Assembly (NCBI RefSeq): GCF_040869045.1
Contig: NC_090319.1
Location: 384,353,601-384,417,600, forward strand
Source: Eurosta solidaginis
Lineage: Eukaryota > Arthropoda > Insecta > Diptera > Tephritidae
Length of the DNA stretch: 64,000 bases
Reading direction: 5' to 3'
Shown here in pieces: positions 42,242 through 54,529 of the stretch; the stretch's first letter is position 1; each line of letters begins with the position of its first letter. Under the pieces are notes generated by a model. The model worked only from the letters and a program-made list of their open reading frames with translations, was not told the DNA's origin and did no database searches. A program made the translations under genes and the position numbers.

Positions 42242-44292
42242 GGTGTTCGAAAAAAAAAAACGGGCCAAAAATAATGCTCGAAGAAACTGGGTGGCAGTTC
42301 TAACGCAGCTTAGATTATTATGACGCAGGCTTCAATTTAGCATAGACGCAAACCACAAAATAAAGCTTGAAGCACAAACAAACTTTAGTGACTATAAAAC
42401 TTTTGGCGGGAAGATACACAGTTGATGAAGGTGGCAAAAAAATGTCACGTTTGTTAATGTTTAGAAGCAGGTTGTAAGAATTAAAGACTCACAATAAACA
42501 ATGAATTTGAAAATTTAAAGAGGAGCACAAATTACTTTAGCTTTCACACACCAGGGTTGCCACGAGATATCCTTGTCTTCGGTGATTTTAATCTGCCTTA
42601 TATATATATATATATATATACTGGAGTACCTGTTTCATCTCAGTTGTATATCCTAGACCTGGTGAATAACCCAAGACTTGGCCGGGTTTTGGAATCCAGG
42701 GAAATACCTTTGGGAAGGCTATTTGTACACAATTTACGCGCGTTCTTACTCTGCCCTCGTTGAATCTTCTGGGCCGTCCCACCCCTCTTTCCGTGAAGAT
42801 GTTGTGGTCGGCAAGGCTTCGCCTGCTAAAGTTGTGTATGATACATTCATATTTTAACTGGATTCGCCTTGCGTAGGCGAAGTTGATAATTGGTCTGAAT
42901 AAGCTTTTAATTGTGATGGCAACTCCGTAAAGGCGTTGCGCTACGCATCAGCTTGAATCCATTCGCTGCAGTCCTCATTCCGGCTAATTCCCTTTTTTCC
43001 GCGCTCTTTTTGCTCTCACAGAGTATTCTGCTTGTCGAGAGATGCTTCCAAGTCATCCACTAATTTAACATATTAATAAAATTTGCAATTGCAATTTGTT
43101 TCTATGGAAATTATAAGCCTTTTAAAATAATTACTTAGTTTTAATATGTTTGTACTTAGTCCGTAAGATCATTGATCAAAGGCTAAATAAACTGTATAAT
43201 AGCTTTATACTGCATATCTTTCAATATAATTTGTACATCGGTTTGTAAATATACAGGATACATAAAACAAATATAAATAAACAGGCTACAGAAGACCCCC
43301 AAATAAGCGACCACAATAGGTGTATCAGGCGGCTTGTAAACTAAAACACAAGAGCCAAATGAGAGGAAAATCTTGAAAACTGCAGCTCCTCTAGTGGTGT
43401 TATAAAGTTGTGCTCGACCTCTACTGGGGGAGGTCGGGTTATAGACGCGTTGTAAAAGAAATCAGAGCTATGGGATCAATTGTCGCAGTGCAATCCACAA
43501 TCTATTTAGCTGTTTTATCAACAAAGAGATGGTGTGACAGCTTCAGCATTTTGTACGTTAAATGTGTTATTAGGCAGATTGAATCCCTTGGAGTTAGAGC
43601 GGATAATAGGATCATGTTTCCTATTCCTAGCAGATCACATTAAAGTTCCCATCCAGATGAACTGGCCGGGCCATATTTTGCTTGTTTTTACCAACTATTA
43701 TCCTCCATGGATAAATGACGTCACATAAGATTGCTGATGCATCATCGTGCATAGAAGACTTTGGTAGTATAATACTTTTCTAACTCGTTTGACTTTTCCC
43801 ACATTTTTCAATCCAAAAATGCATTTTAAAATAATTAGTAAAAAAAATATTTTAGCATGTATTTTTCCTATATGTTTTAGAAATTTGGCATGTAAACGGG
43901 CAGTTCGAAATAAGTTCCAACAAACTCCAACCACTTGCGTGATTGTGTCAATGTTCACTTCTGCATCAAAATTCGTGAATATTCGAAAATACATTCTACC
44001 GCTTAATATAAATATATTTTTAAGTATCTCTTCTGATTTATTGCTAGATGTTAAATTATCAGAGCTGCTCAATCCCTATACACTTCTAGCACTTTTGTTT
44101 TTGTTTTGCCCTGAAGAAAAGGCACAGATACAAATTCACACTTTGAACATAAAAAAAAAATGTTCATAGCACTACCATATGCCCTCGCATACATACATAT
44201 ACGTAAATTTGACTCATATGAAAGTGCCTGAATTTCATATGAAGGGCAAATAAAAAGCACTTCCATATGAAATTTACACTAACAAATTCACT
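42242..44292. other. Non-coding stretch with LINE scraps
   Basis: 42242-42540 may be LINE B 5' UTR. 42560-42600 (plus) reads DILVFGDFNLP, a LINE endonuclease motif scrap, followed by (TA)n at 42600-42620. 43140-43195 ('cttagtccgtaagatcattg' then taaataaac) resembles a LINE 3' end also seen at 63098-63145. The remainder shows nothing firm. Confidence 0.4.
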
Positions 44293-45067
44293 CCTATTCT
44301 GCATTTTAATTACGTTCCCGTTCTACGCTCCGCTTTAATCGAAGTTGGGTATTCTGCATTACGACGGAATTGTAACGAGAAGAGGAAGAGCAAATGATTT
44401 TTCCAAATCAGCTGTTTGTACGGATCGTGTGAACTTTGGAACAAAATAAATTAAAGAAAATTTGTAAAAAAACACTGAAAAACGTTTATATTTTATTATC
44501 CGCGCCATTTTGTACAAAAAAAAAAGCAATAGAATATATTGCCGCAGTGTTATATTTTTTTGAGCGAAGTGCTTTCATAATTTTAAGTGTGCTTTTGTCG
44601 TTCTTTTGGCCAATTCCCTGCCGTGGCCACCAAGTTTTGTTAAAACGGATTCCTGCACGAATATAGTTGACATTTTCTGAATTTTATGGATGCTAATTTC
44701 ATTGCACTGGCCTAAAATACTTTATAAAGATTTATTTACTCTTTCCGCAAGGATTGTTTACGTTTTCGCTTCACCTTCCTCTACTCCGGCAGCTTGCTTT
44801 GGCATATAACTGGACCCAAGCCTTTTACGTTTCTTAAAAAGTTTTATTTACATTTTTGTTAAAATTCTGTTATAAATTAATAAAAAAATAAAAAGAACAT
44901 ATTTTTCCGCCAACAAATTTGCAACTTAGAAAAACGGAACTACGATCGATATGCAGAATACACAAAATCCAACGATTCGAAGTTGAATCGAAACAGATTG
45001 GAACACAGAATACCAAAATTGCCAAATCGAAAAAATTCCAATCGAAGGTCGAAATGCAGAATAGGGC
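44293..45067. repeat. Inverted-repeat element with GCAGAATA ends
   Basis: The ends 'cctattctgcattt' (44293) and 'gaaatgcagaatagg' (45067) are inverted. The word 'cagaata' recurs inside in both orientations. The right 240 bp recur at 54530-54772. No ORF; class unknown. Confidence 0.55.
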
Positions 45068-45229
45068 TGATTGATTTTTTTATTTAAAAACTTTCAGTTG
45101 AGGGCTCCAAAAATGTTTGAGGGGAGTGTACATATATTGTTGTAAGTGTACTGTGATTTGCACTTCAATATAAAAATTTTGAACAGCCCTGTTTATAAAG
45201 GTTTCGTTTTTAAACGGGTTTATTTAGCT

Positions 45230-46440
45230 TGACTCTGTGCAGCGAGCGTTGTTTACGAATTTTGTAATTGAGATTTTTCCCGATAAGCTTGAAACTTGAA
45301 ATATAGTTCAGAACCCGGTGAAAATTTATTTATTTGTCTTATATACGCCGTAGATTGATGAGGAGTGTGATGACTAGTACCTAGGACCTACCTAATTATT
45401 TTCTAGCCTTTAGTATTATTATTACTTAATAGAAGTATTGTTTTCAATAAAACCGATTAACTTGACATTTTTTAATTATTTTATTTCTTCAATATTTTCA
45501 GGTGTACTTCTAATTAAGCTGCGCACAGTCATTTTTATAAGAGTAGTTTTATACCTAAACGGACTAAATTTCTTACGAGGTAAGTAAAAGTACCTGGGCG
45601 ACCGACCTTTGCTCGGCAATCTTCGAGTATGCCGCATAACTTACTTTGTTCTACATGTCATCATTAATCAAACTCTACTTTTTTTATATGCACATATATT
45701 ATATATTTTTACTTACCAATATTTGATTTCCTTAAAAATAGATTTCAACAACATATCAAACACTAATAGGTGGCTAGCCTAAATGGCAACCCTACTCAAA
45801 AATTACGCTATTGTAATGCGGAGTGAAATAACTTTCGTTTGATACCCATATCGGCATATTTAATGCAATTTTTTTTTAATCTCTTAAATTTTTTTTTAAT
45901 TTCGAGTAGGTGGCAACCCTAAATGGCAACCCCACTCAAAAATGTCCCTGTTGTAATGCGGAGTGAAATAACTTTCGTTTGATACCCATATCGGCATATT
46001 TAATGCAATTTTTTTTAATTTCGTATAGGTGGCAACCCTAATTCGTAACCCTACTCAAAAATTTCCCTATTGTAATGCGGAGTGAAATACCTTTCGTTTG
46101 ATATCCATATCGGCATATCTCATGCAATTTTTTTAATTTTGAATAGGTGGCAACCCTAAATGGTAACCCTACTCAAAAATGTCCCTATTGTAATGCGGAG
46201 TGAAATACCTTTCGTTTGATACCCATATCGGCTATCTCATGCAATTTTTTTTTACTTTCGACTAGGTGGCAACCTTGTGAAATATTCTGAGTAGCAACAC
46301 CAATGTAGAAAGTCTTAGAAGGTGATACATTATCTCTGTGCCAAATTTCACTTAAATCGATTGAGCCGTTCCCGAGATCGTTCGGCTATACAAACAAACA
46401 AGAATTGCTCGTTTAAAGTTATAAGATATAGCTACTAAAA
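45230..46440 (+). repeat. Repeat with ~119-bp minisatellite
   Basis: The left part (45230-45320) is a diverged copy of the element at both window ends ('gataagcttgaaacttgaaa' and 'cagaacccg'). From 45767 four units of 118-138 bp follow, each with 'aggtggcaaccctaaatgg', 'gtaatgcggagtgaaata' and 'ctttcgtttgatacccatat'. A non-repeated end follows ('ttgagccgttcccgagatcg', 'aacaagaattgctcgtttaa'). No coding capacity. Confidence 0.75.
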
Positions 46441-47374
46441 GATTTCTATATTAAAATTTACCCGCCCATCAAATCTTGGTGAGAGAACGGCGTTGATCCT
46501 AAAACTAAAAAATTATGAAGGATAGTCTAACTGTTAACTCAACGAGGACAGGTATAACCTCGCGCTGGCCTATATTCCGATTATGTGGAGAAGAGAACGT
46601 GGAACTTCTACCCAAGCTATCAAAAAAATTACTACTGTATGTGGAAGTCTTCCAGGCCGATCTGTTTAGCATCATTTGTTCCTAAAGGAATGTAGAAAAT
46701 CATAAACCAATATCTAGATCAATTCAAACACTAAGGAAAAACATCTTCATCTAAGTCCACAGACAATGCCCTATATCAAATGACCACAGAAATTCAAAGA
46801 GCGGAAAATGGTATTTTACTAATTTAGCAACAGAGACCCTCCCCGAATGCTTTTGCCGAATACAGACCATGTACGTCCAGGTAACAAACACTTTAACCAT
46901 CTCGGGGATGATTTAGTATGACCACATTGAACCTTCTAAATCATTCCCAGAGGCAGCTTCCCAAAGATGCAAATATACAAAGCAACGTGGGACCCTTGCA
47001 GAGTCGAAAGACCAGACACACAGTCATATGGTGTACAGACGCTCGAAGACAGCAGTGGGGGCCAACATGTCAATAACGCTAGAGCAGTTCCGGGGCATTT
47101 TCCAGGCCGATGTTTTTGTAATGAGCATGTGTGCAGTGATGGGCCCATAACGAGATTATTTCTCCAGTGAAAATTAGATCCCCTATAGTATTCTAGTGCA
47201 AGTAGCACCATACGTTTGGCTGGGTCCTGGGACATAAAGTGGTGTATGTAAAAGAACAAGCTGAGAGAAAGACAGTTGCTATAAGGCTCAAACCCATCAT
47301 GGCAACACTTGTTTGAAAGCATAGAACTGTACGCCCCGTCGGCCCAAGAGGCTTAAAATATTCTCTCAGGAGAC
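46441..47374. other. Non-coding stretch upstream of AGO3
   Basis: No gene is supported. Short ORFs have no motif. Fragments resembling old LINE or repeat sequence may be present, but I cannot place them. Confidence 0.4.
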
Positions 47375-47533
47375 ATGCCAGTCGTAAGAGGCGCCTATAA
47401 TCCATTTCCCCGACGGTACGAGGGGTCAAACAAATCATCCCCGTTAAAGGTGGATTCGTACCATATTACCGCTACGCTTTCCTACACCTTGGAGGAGTGT
47501 TGTCTTGACTAAGACAATAACAACAACTCGCTC
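47375..47533 (+). repeat. SINE-like repeat, diverged copy 3
   Basis: 'acatgccagtcgtaagaggc' aligns with 'gtatgcctgtcgtaagaggc' of the copies at 24172 and 33166. The 3' end 'actaagacaataacaacaac' again has the CAA-type tail. It lies about 230 bp upstream of the AGO3 coding exon. Confidence 0.5.
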
Positions 47534-47737
47534 TCACCATTTCCCTTCCAATTTGTAGAAACTAATCACAACTTCCCATATAAAAAAGATGTATATTGGT
47601 ATGAAGCTTTGCTGAAAACTTGAACAAAATCAACGTACTAGTTTCGGAGCCTCTAAGCGACTTATATACATAGATAGATACCGACACACCCAAATACATA
47701 CATTCTTCTTAGTAAATGTAGATAAATGAAAGCACGT

Positions 47738-47763
47738 ACTTTTTTCTCATTTCTCTTACGCAG
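47738..47763 (+). other. 3' splice acceptor before AGO3 coding exon
   Basis: A pyrimidine tract (CTTTTTTCTCATTTCTCTTA) leads to CGCAG at 47759-47763, only 2 bases before the ATG. It implies an intron in the 5' UTR. In-frame TGA at 47727-47729 shows the reading frame does not extend upstream in this exon. The donor and the 5' UTR exon could not be located. Confidence 0.6.
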
Positions 47764-47765
47764 CT

Positions 47766-50522
47766 ATGGCAGCACGAGGACGCGGACTTCTTTTCGCATT
47801 TAAAGCAGATAAAGATTCCACTGATGGCGAATCGTCATCTGCTAAAGACAGTGGCTTAGGCAGCAAAAGTCTGAACTCTGGCGGCGAATATCGTAGAATT
47901 GGACGTGGTAAGCTCTTAGACGATTTGGTATCATCATGCTCCAACATGACACTTGAGGGACGTTCATCCGAAGATCAAAGTAATATAACTTCGACAACTG
48001 ATTCGAACAAAACTTCCTTGTTTGGTGGTCGAGGGCGCGCCAGTGTGTTCAAAAATTTATTATTGGGTGAAGAACCGACACCGCTACCTGAATTGCATAC
48101 CAAACCAATTATTGTACAAAAACCGGCATCACTGCCAGCAGCTGCCGTAGCAGCAGTAGCGGCAGTGACTGCAGCACAAGCCTCACAAGAACAACAATTG
48201 GAACATTTTCGAGAAGAGGCAGCGCCAACTGATATCTATAATCCGGAAAATAAACATGGATGTAAAGGAAATCCGGTGCGTTTGGCTTGCAACTACATAC
48301 GTATAGCATCAGATCCCGAGAAAGGTGTATACGTGTATGAAGTGCGTTTCTATCCCCCTGTAGATTCGCTTAGCTTACGTATGAAATATCTAAATGAGCA
48401 TCGTGATAAGTTTGGTGGTACAAAAACATTTGATGGTGTAACCCTTTATTTGCCTATTTTATTGAAAGATAAGCTAACAACATATATATCAAAAAGTGTA
48501 GCAGATAACTTTGATATTGAAATTCGTATTCTATTTAAACGCAAGGAGGCGCTCAAAAATTGCATACATCTTTACAATGTGCTATTCGATAGAGTTATGA
48601 AAACTTTGAATTATGTACGTTTCGATCGTAAGCAATTTGATCCCACAGCACCGAAAATTATACCACAAGCAAAATTGGAAGTATGGCCTGGTTATGTAAC
48701 CGCAATTGATGAGTACGAGGGAGGACTGATGTTGTGTTGCGATGTGTCACATCGGTTGTTATGCCAAAAAACTGTACTGGAAACATTAGTGGAGATTTAT
48801 CGTTCCAATCCGAAATTATTTCAAGAAAATGCTAAAAAATATTTATTGGGTTCTGTTGTTATAACACGCTACAATAATCGTACTTATCGCATTGATGATA
48901 TTTGTTTCGAGAAGAATCCAAAAGCAACATTTCAAACAAAACAAGCTGAATTATCCTATATTGATTACTATCGTACAAGTCACAATATATTAATTAAAGA
49001 TGAAACTCAACCACTTTTGATTAGCATCAAGAAACAAAAAACTGCTGATAAGCAAGCAGCTGACGACTTGGTTGTATGTTTGATACCAGAATTATGCTAT
49101 TTGACTGGCTTGCGTGATGACATACGTTCTGATTATAAGTTAATGCGTGAAATTGCCACATTTACGCGAGTCTCACCAAATCAACGTTTACACGCATTGG
49201 AGAAGTTCTTCATCAATTTGAAAAAATGTCCAGAAGCTCAAAATATACTAGAAAGTTGGGGTTTAACTGTTAAGAATTCGCATGAAAGCTTGAATGGCCG
49301 CCAATTCGAAGAGGAACAAATCTTATTCGCAAAGAAACAATTTTCAGCCGGTATAAATGCTGATTTTTCCAAATATGTTTGCAACAATGAAGTGTTGGAA
49401 GTGGTGCATCTAACAAATTGGATATTAATACATTGTAAACAAGATACTCGATGCGCAAAAAATTTTTACGAACATGTCGATCGTAATTCGCGTCCATTGG
49501 GAATACGCGTCGATAAACCGCGCATGATTACATTAGAAAATGATCGCGTGGATACATTTGTAAAAGCTTTACGCACCAATATTGATGGGCAATCACAAAT
49601 TGTTGTTTGTATAAGTCCAACAAATCGTGATGATCGTTATGCAGCTATCAAAAAAGTATGTTGTGCAGAAATACCCATTCCGTCACAGGTGATCAATTCG
49701 CGCACACTAATGAATGAAGCAAAAAATCGTTCAATTGTACAAAAGATTATGTTACAAATGAACTGTAAATTAGGTGGTTCATTGTGGGCTGTAAAAATAC
49801 CATTTAAAAATGTTATGATTTGTGGTATTGATTCGTATCATGATGCTGCACAAAAAGGAAATTCTGTTGCCGCATTTGTTGCTTCTTTAAATTCTAATTA
49901 TACCAAATGGTATAGCAAAGCTGTCATACAAGGTAAACGTGAAGAAATTGTAAATGGTCTATGTTCATCATTTACAGCTGCGGTGACACGTTTTCACCGT
50001 GAAAATGGTAAATTTCCGGATAATATTATTATATATCGTGATGGTGTTGGTGATGGTCAGCTGCCACTTTGTTCTGGTCACGAGATACCACAATTGGAGG
50101 CAGCATGTAAACGTGCCTTTTCGGATTATATCGTAAAAATAACTTTTATTGTTGTACAAAAACGTATAAATACACGTTATTTTTCAACAAATGGTTCGGG
50201 TGTTGATAATCCACCACCAGGCACTGTCGTAGATCAGTGTATTACACGCGCAAAAATGTACGATTTCTTTTTGGTCTCACAAACTGTACGGCAAGGCACT
50301 GTTACTCCGTCACATTATATAGTGCTACGCGATGATGCCAAATATAGTCCAGATATCATACAAAGACTGACCTATAAATTGTGCTTTATGTATTATAATT
50401 GGCCCGGTACTATACGTATACCAGCATGTTGTCAATATGCACACAAGATGGCTTACCTAATTGGGCAGAGTATACGTAGAGCGACATCGGAGGAGCTTTC
50501 TGATAGATTATTTTACTTGTGA
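47766..50522 (+). CDS. Argonaute 3 (PIWI-clade piRNA slicer)
   Basis: This 918-residue protein is a full-length PIWI-clade Argonaute closest to Drosophila AGO3 (MICGIDSYHD, GNSVAAFVASLN, GTVVDQ and CFMYYNWPGT blocks). AGO3 binds sense piRNAs in cytoplasmic nuage and slices transposon RNA in the ping-pong cycle with Aubergine. N-terminus: RGRG, GRG and GRGR motifs (residues 4-7, 47-49, 88-91), likely arginine-methylation sites for Tudor partners, and an Ala-rich stretch (about 124-139). PAZ is about 320-440, MID about 470-605, PIWI about 605-905. The catalytic tetrad D689-E727-D759-H893 is complete, with spacing as in known slicers. The protein ends in the conserved LFYL. The start is supported by the upstream stop, the adjacent splice acceptor and the AGO3-like RGRGLL start. 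The coding region is one exon, unlike the intron-rich Drosophila gene. An intact retrogene is possible. Confidence 0.96.
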   Translation: MAARGRGLLFAFKADKDSTDGESSSAKDSGLGSKSLNSGGEYRRIGRGKLLDDLVSSCSNMTLEGRSSEDQSNITSTTDSNKTSLFGGRGRASVFKNLLLGEEPTPLPELHTKPIIVQKPASLPAAAVAAVAAVTAAQASQEQQLEHFREEAAPTDIYNPENKHGCKGNPVRLACNYIRIASDPEKGVYVYEVRFYPPVDSLSLRMKYLNEHRDKFGGTKTFDGVTLYLPILLKDKLTTYISKSVADNFDIEIRILFKRKEALKNCIHLYNVLFDRVMKTLNYVRFDRKQFDPTAPKIIPQAKLEVWPGYVTAIDEYEGGLMLCCDVSHRLLCQKTVLETLVEIYRSNPKLFQENAKKYLLGSVVITRYNNRTYRIDDICFEKNPKATFQTKQAELSYIDYYRTSHNILIKDETQPLLISIKKQKTADKQAADDLVVCLIPELCYLTGLRDDIRSDYKLMREIATFTRVSPNQRLHALEKFFINLKKCPEAQNILESWGLTVKNSHESLNGRQFEEEQILFAKKQFSAGINADFSKYVCNNEVLEVVHLTNWILIHCKQDTRCAKNFYEHVDRNSRPLGIRVDKPRMITLENDRVDTFVKALRTNIDGQSQIVVCISPTNRDDRYAAIKKVCCAEIPIPSQVINSRTLMNEAKNRSIVQKIMLQMNCKLGGSLWAVKIPFKNVMICGIDSYHDAAQKGNSVAAFVASLNSNYTKWYSKAVIQGKREEIVNGLCSSFTAAVTRFHRENGKFPDNIIIYRDGVGDGQLPLCSGHEIPQLEAACKRAFSDYIVKITFIVVQKRINTRYFSTNGSGVDNPPPGTVVDQCITRAKMYDFFLVSQTVRQGTVTPSHYIVLRDDAKYSPDIIQRLTYKLCFMYYNWPGTIRIPACCQYAHKMAYLIGQSIRRATSEELSDRLFYL

Positions 50523-50625
50523 AGACATCTTTTTTTATTATTATTATTATAATTACGTTGTGTTATTTAATTTTTTGTACTGCCAACTAATATATGTATA
50601 AAAATCAAGGGGTGTAATTGAATTT

Positions 50626-50673
50626 AATAAACCCCATACATGTACTGGATATACTTGAATGAAATGAAATAAA
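50626..50673 (+). terminator. AGO3 polyadenylation signals
   Basis: AATAAA occurs at 50626-50631 and 50668-50673, about 105 and 150 bases after the stop, in AT-rich 3' UTR. No genomic A tract follows, so there is no sign of a recent poly(A) retrocopy end. Confidence 0.65.
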
Positions 50674-50699
50674 TGCCAAATGATGAATTGTTACCTTGA

Positions 50700-52084
50700 A
50701 CGGCACTTTTATATTTTCCGGGCGGTGCTGAATAGCAACACCGATTTCGAAAAAGCAGTCCACTTATGAAGGATTTCTATTTTTCACTTAGAGTTTTATA
50801 ACGAAAACTAAGCAGGTTTACTTCGAAAAAATACGAGAAGTTTTCTAAAAAATTTGTATTTAGAGTTTTGAAAAACTTCTTCGAAACTAAGAAAAAGGAA
50901 TAAATTTCAGAATGACAACTATGTAGCCGATTTCAAAAACTTTTTTGACATTGGTTTAATTATTAGTTTGCTTTTCAGAAATGGCTTCATAGTTTGCGTT
51001 ATGCAAATTTAGTGATTTGTTTGATTACTTGCAAACTTCTCGAATTGGTTGCGAAATTGGTTTACATATTCTTCGTTCTAAAAAACCAGTACTATTTTTT
51101 TATGCTCGAAAAAATTCAAAAATTCGAAGAGGTTTTAAAAAAGTTTCCTGGAATTCTGAATAAGGGCTAATAAATTTTCACGAAGATTTATAAAACTCGA
51201 CTTTTACAATGTCTCCATTGATTTCGAAATTGGCTTGGAAAGTTACCGAAATTTGAAAAAGCTTTCCTGAAACACCTACCTACCTAGTTCTTTTAAGTTT
51301 ACACAAAAAAGGTTTTCGAAATTGATTTATGTATATAGTTTTCGCTATACAATTTATTGCACTTGCTTTTCATAATGAGCTTTATAAAGAAAACTATAAG
51401 CGATTTCTTACTTTTTTTGACATTGGTTTACCTTACTTTCCTTTACACAAAAGCATATTTTTTTTACATTTTCGAAATTTATTACATATACATTCATTAC
51501 ACAAATTTACTTTTTTTACTTCAAAAGAGTTTGGGAAATTTTTAAAAATGTTTCCAAAACCTACATAAAAAAAGTTTGCAAAAAAAGACTTATAAACACA
51601 TCTCGAGTTGGTTTCAAACTTAATTCAAAAAATCTTCGTAATAGAAATTCAGTATACATAGCAAAAAAGGTAGAAAAAATTCAAAAAGACGAGTAGGGTT
51701 TTTAAAAGTTTCCTAAAATTCTAAATAACAACTTGTAAAAATTTAATATTTCTTCTTAACGTTGTTCAAAGTGGTTTACCTAGTTTTCGGTATATAAGTC
51801 GATACATTTTTTTTTTCAAAAGATTTTAACGAAAGTTTAAAATAAATCTTTCTGAAACTATTTTTGAAATTAAGAAAACGTCAGGTTGTTGACCCATTTA
51901 GTTATTTCAGCCACCCCATTTTAGTCCATTGAGCAATTCACAAGAGTGTAGTGCGTATTTCCTTTAAACCCAAGTTTTTGGTTTGTCCATAGTTTCCATT
52001 AAAAAGTTGGTTAAAAAAATAGCGCATACGATGAATAAATAGAAGACCTTGTGAAAGGCCTATATACAACATATGCGCGTATGT
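50700..52084. other. AT-rich non-coding stretch
   Basis: Many 'gaaaagtttcc/aaaaattcaaa' words give a degenerate look, possibly an old minisatellite relic ('ttggttt...tttcg' recurring about every 100-200 bp). No gene is seen. Confidence 0.4.
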
Positions 52085-52640
52085 TTACTTTTTATACTCT
52101 GTGTGCAAAGCACGCTATCGTAACTTTGATTGGATAACGGTTGGTTGTACAGGTATAAAGGAATCGAGATGCGTCGAAGAAAAATTTTATTGAGCAATGT
52201 CCGTCCGTCCGTCTGTCCGTTAACACGATAACTTGAGTAAATATTGAGGTATATTCACCAAATTTGGTACACGAGCTTATCTGGACCCAGAATGGATTGG
52301 TATTCAAATTGAGCGAAATCGGATGATAACCACGCCCACTTTTTATATATATAACATTTTGGAAAACACAAAAAACCTGATAATTTAGTAAATAATACAC
52401 CTAGAATGTTGACGTGTGGGCTGATATTGAGACTCTTGATAAAAATTTGAAAAGATTTTTTTTTAAATAGGCGTGGCACTGCCCATTTGTGATAAAATAA
52501 ATTTTACAAATATATTAATCATAAATCAAAAATCGTTGAACCTATCGTAACAAAATTCGGTTGCCTTTGTTATAAGGAATGCGTTGAAGAAAAATTTTTT
52601 GCTATTGAAGAATTCATTTAATTTTTTTAATTTGTGTTTT
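52085..52640 (+). repeat. Dispersed repeat (TTTTATACTC family), copy
   Basis: It starts 'ctttttatactctgtgtgca' and includes 'actttgattggataacggtt', 'tgtccgtccgtccgtctgtc' and 'aaccacgcccactttttata'. The copy at 55505-55860 has the same beginning and order; 61340-61700 shares the later parts. Non-coding. Confidence 0.75.
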
Positions 52641-54529
52641 GCATTTTCTTCTTCACCCAAATTAACATATCCAAGTAGTAATTCAGCATTAGGCTCTTTT
52701 AGAACAACTAAATGGGGTTCTTTTACCATATTTGTATGAAATTTCTCATTAAATCACAAATGGAGAGCAAAAAAGATTTTAAAAAAGTAATAACATAACA
52801 TTACTTTTATTTTGAAAAATACGCTAAAATGGTCAATTCTAAGTAAAAAATTATTTTTTAAATAAATTACATTGAAATTATAAAAATTGTGTTTTTTTGC
52901 TTATTACATGAAAATATAGGTTTTCTTTGAAAATTTGTTTCTACTAAAACGAATTCGAAAAAAGAAAAGCTGTCTGAATGAAAGTTGTTGGAAATATTCT
53001 GAACTTATTTTAATTTTATTTATTTATTTTTAATTTAATTTTTTTATTTTGGAAAAAAAGTTTTCCATAAGAAATTTGTTAAAAATGATAATATAGTAGT
53101 TAAAAGTTCATTTTGGGCTAATTTCTCATAACTGAAGCCTGATATCTCTACAAAAATTCAAAAAGACTATAGATATTAATACAGATGCTGAAAATGTATG
53201 TAAAATACCTTTAAAGTAAGCCCAATATGATATTTTTGCTATAATTCTATCAGAAGCTATGCAGATTTTTTTGCCGAACCCTACATTCATATGGCAAAAT
53301 ATCTATTTTGCAAAAGTCGGGGACTCGAAATCGGACTTACAGCTATGGTGTCTTCAACAATTTTTCTTAGAATCATCTGTAGATTATGTTTTTGCTATAC
53401 TCTTGATGAAAAAAATACATCCATACAATTTAACCCGCTCTAATATATATATTCAAATGAATAAGATATATAGTTAAAATATCAAATCTTTACTATGTAT
53501 GTATGTGGATTTTTTGTATATAAGTCTATACATATTACGAATGCTACAAAGTATATCTCGCTCTTCCGGATATCGTTGACATGTTATTCACATCTCAGTA
53601 CCTTGCATGGTTACGGCATTGCACAAGTCTGAAAGTAAGATAGGTACACAAACAAAACACAAGAGTCCAAGCTTCATATATGCCAATTTAAAAAAAGTAC
53701 AAAGAAAAGAAAACAAAAATATGACACGTGAACGTGACAAATGGTTGCTCACCTCGAATTGTTGCAAATTCGAATCGAATATACAGTTACTCAACAAAAT
53801 AAATACACACTTGGTTTATGCTGAAAAAAACTCAAATGCAGTGGCTCACAGCTTAATTGATAATTTTCATTTAAAATATCGCAAATTCCCTAAAAGAAAC
53901 TACATTCAAAAAAATGTCAAAGGTTATTCAAAGGTAAAGAGAATTAATCAAAATTTCAAAAATGACCATCAAAATTTTTAAACTTTTTTTTAGAATTTCT
54001 AGAAAATTTTTGAGTATGCAGTTTTGTAGCCCAATAAATTTTAGTATAATTATGTGCAAGTTAGAGATAGCTCAAAAGTTTTCCTGAATTTTCAGAATTT
54101 TTTTCGTCGAGGGTGTGGACCCAACGAACAGACAAATTATAGCTCTCTGTTATAATGGAATCAATAGCCGCGGCTTTATTTATGGAGTTGGAAAGCAACG
54201 CATACAAAAATTGCCAGGCGAGAATGGAAAGGCAAATATTGCGAGATTTGTGTAATCCATTTGAGATGAGTGACTAATTGTAAGAACCCTGCACAAATCG
54301 CAAGTACTCCATGCATGCATGCATGTATGGAGTACTCGCTATGGACCAACCGAGTGCTCCAAAATTAACCACAATTCATACAAAAAATATGGTCCAATTA
54401 ACATTGCGATGTCCTAGGACTGGACCATATACTCCAGCTCCGCATTACATCAGAGTAATCCATGGAGTGCCCACAGTCCAATAAACAGCGTGTAGTGACT
54501 ACAATTGTTAAAAACGAGCAATGACTTCT
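52641..54529. other. AT-rich non-coding stretch
   Basis: No gene is supported. ORFs such as 53607-53981 (Lys/Asn-rich) have AT-driven composition and no motif. Confidence 0.45.

Noticed and set aside
43698..44169. Overlapping ORFs of 124-126 codons on both strands
   Set aside because: Both strands open, low-complexity hydrophobic or basic content, no motif.
46936..47322. 128-codon minus ORF upstream of AGO3
   Set aside because: No motif or splice support; it overlaps the likely AGO3 5' region in antisense.
53607..53981. 124-codon Lys/Asn-rich ORF
   Set aside because: Composition follows local A-richness and there is no recognisable domain.
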